Assembly: GCA_964484095.1 (NCBI GenBank)
Contig: CAZAEB010000003.1
Coordinates: 1-32,572 of the forward strand
Source of the DNA: CAZAEB01 sp964484095
GTDB lineage: Bacteria; Patescibacteriota; Microgenomatia; UBA12405; BS750m-G30
DNA: 32,572 bases
Direction of reading: 5' to 3'
The notes beneath the pieces were generated by a model. That model was not told where the DNA came from. It did no database searches and saw only the letters and a list, made by a program, of their open reading frames with translations. Positions 31,642 through 32,572 of the stretch are shown one piece after another. Position numbers and translations under genes: made by a program. How positions within the stretch are numbered: the stretch's first letter is position 1; each line of letters opens with the position of its first letter.

Positions 31642-32572
31642 GAAGCTCAGGTTTAAAAAGCATCAAAATTCCAATCACCACCATAATTGCCCCTCCAAAA
31701 AGATGTGAAAAACGGGCATATTTACCATTAATTCCTACTGCTTTTAAAGAAGTCATTGCAATAGCAAACACAACCAAGTCGTCCAGTATAAAAAAGAAAA
31801 TATACAAAAGTATATAAGAATAATACTGCCAAGAAGAAAGGTTGCTGAGCGCTAAAACCTTGGTATAGACCGCCGGCAATCCAGCCGAACAAACCAGTTC
31901 TACCAGATTAACCGCTAAAGCAAGAAGAATGATTCCTCCCAAAGCGAAAATAAACTCCTTTTTTTGGGTAATCTTTTTTAGTTTTTTAAAAACATTTTGT
32001 CTTTTTTTACTACCAGTAATTTTACATGCCCCATCTTTGTTAATAATATAGTCTCTGATATTATATCCGCCTGCTCCCAGAGCAACAATTCCAACAACCA
32101 CTCTAATCCAGACAACGAAACCCAAAAAAAGAAAAACATTCAACCAAGCGCTCATAAGAAGAAAATAAACAAAACCAGAGGTAAGGATAAACGCTGAGCC
32201 CAACATCCACATCCTTTTTCTGTCTTTCATTGCCAATAGAAGAGTAATCAAAAAAAGAAGCGCCCACATAGCGCAAGGGTTAAACCCGTCAAGAACACCA
32301 ATCACTATTGTTAATATCGGAAGAGAAAGGTCTTTTGTTTTGATCTCCCCCAACAAGGGAAGACTTATTGTTTCCAATATAGGATTGGACTGATCAATAT
32401 CCCCATCTATGATTACCGACAAAACCATACTTTCAATCGCCTTCCCCGTCGTTTCATCGCTAAGATAGCCAATAACGTATTGGTCGCTAACTACTGTAAA
32501 TGGAGTAGGAAACCCGGAAATATTGGCCTCAATCTCTTTAGCAATTTTTTGAAGAAATTTGATGTTCTCCTT
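31628..32572 (-). CDS. thioredoxin-fold/CcdA-like membrane redox fusion (partial)
   Basis: The frame stays open to the right edge of the window, so the gene is cut off at its N-terminus; 314 aa are visible. The first 48 residues, before the internal Met at 32428, include ISGFPTPFTVVSDQYVIGYL and SDETTGKAIES, the cis-Pro end of a glutaredoxin/thioredoxin fold; its CxxC would lie outside the window. A membrane domain with about six helices follows, carrying one Cys in DGFNPCAMWALLFLI and another in LVELVCSAGLPAVYT, the Cys pair position of CcdA/DsbD electron carriers. Together they would pass reducing power from cytoplasm to the outer face. Starting at the internal ATG would split the first domain and is less likely. 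Confidence 0.82.
   Translation of the reverse strand, partial: KENIKFLQKIAKEIEANISGFPTPFTVVSDQYVIGYLSDETTGKAIESMVLSVIIDGDIDQSNPILETISLPLLGEIKTKDLSLPILTIVIGVLDGFNPCAMWALLFLITLLLAMKDRKRMWMLGSAFILTSGFVYFLLMSAWLNVFLFLGFVVWIRVVVGIVALGAGGYNIRDYIINKDGACKITGSKKRQNVFKKLKKITQKKEFIFALGGIILLALAVNLVELVCSAGLPAVYTKVLALSNLSSWQYYSYILLYIFFFILDDLVVFAIAMTSLKAVGINGKYARFSHLFGGAIMVVIGILMLFKPELLMFG

Noticed and set aside
31628..32428. CcdA-like protein starting at the ATG at 32428
   Set aside because: The frame is open upstream to the window edge and encodes the end of a thioredoxin fold, so the internal Met is unlikely to be the start.
1..32572. CRISPR arrays, insertion sequences, prophage genes, rRNA
   Set aside because: No regularly spaced repeats, transposase, integrase, phage structural genes or rRNA-like sequence were recognised on either strand.

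Overview
The window is AT-rich, gene-dense chromosomal DNA with no phage, insertion sequence or CRISPR array. It looks like a member of the Candidate Phyla Radiation (Patescibacteria), most likely Microgenomates. This is inferred from gene content: a FemAB-like transferase of the 'HPLQSWQWG' type, a DUF2298 membrane protein, many GT-C (GT39-like) glycosyltransferases, a UvrD helicase fused to an Fe-S nuclease, a methionyl-tRNA synthetase without the C-terminal tRNA-binding domain, and almost no intergenic space. TGA, TAA and TAG all act as ordinary stops, so this is not a UGA-recoded lineage.

Layout. (1) 91-3030 (+): single-chain helicase-nuclease. (2) 3047-10765 (-): DUF362 protein, a strong hairpin, LPG-synthase-like flippase-type membrane protein, PAP2 phosphatase, DUF2298 protein, PcrA/UvrD helicase and FemAB-like transferase, mostly a few bases apart or overlapping. 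(3) 10764-10898 (+): apparent remnant of the N-terminus of a GT-C gene. (4) 10878-19632 (-): an overlapping or near-contiguous run that starts at a consensus promoter and encodes PilN- and PilO-like proteins, a small membrane protein, a surface protein ending in a VPETG/transmembrane tail, a UbiA-type prenyltransferase resembling decaprenyl-phosphate phosphoribosyltransferase, and three GT-C enzymes. (5) 19666-21348 (-): MurJ lipid II flippase, divergent from rpsT. (6) 21432-29837 (+): rpsT, metG, tatD, two GT-C enzymes, a GT2 enzyme, a small membrane protein and a WecA/MraY-like transferase. (7) 29843-32572: a PEGA/SH3 envelope protein (-), tRNA-Ile(GAT), a ribbon-helix-helix/Nudix fusion (+), and a thioredoxin-fold/CcdA fusion (-) that runs off the right edge.

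The dominant theme is the cell envelope: lipid-linked sugar synthesis (UbiA, PAP2, WecA-like), sugar transfer (five GT-C and one GT2), peptidoglycan precursor flipping and cross-linking (MurJ, FemAB), pilus assembly and surface anchoring.

Most notable: (a) a regulator-like protein at 30970 joining a ribbon-helix-helix domain to a Nudix domain whose catalytic box is degraded, preceded by a TTGACA-17-TAAAAT promoter and three TTAAA-type boxes exactly 10 bp apart, suggesting ligand-sensing autoregulation; (b) repeated -10 boxes only 6-8 nt before start codons, suggesting leaderless mRNAs; (c) a UbiA/PAP2/GT-C cluster reminiscent of actinobacterial phosphoribose/arabinose lipid-donor pathways; (d) a WecA-like enzyme missing two expected Asp residues; (e) a 17-bp hairpin that pairs fully (through G-U wobble) only as minus-strand RNA.
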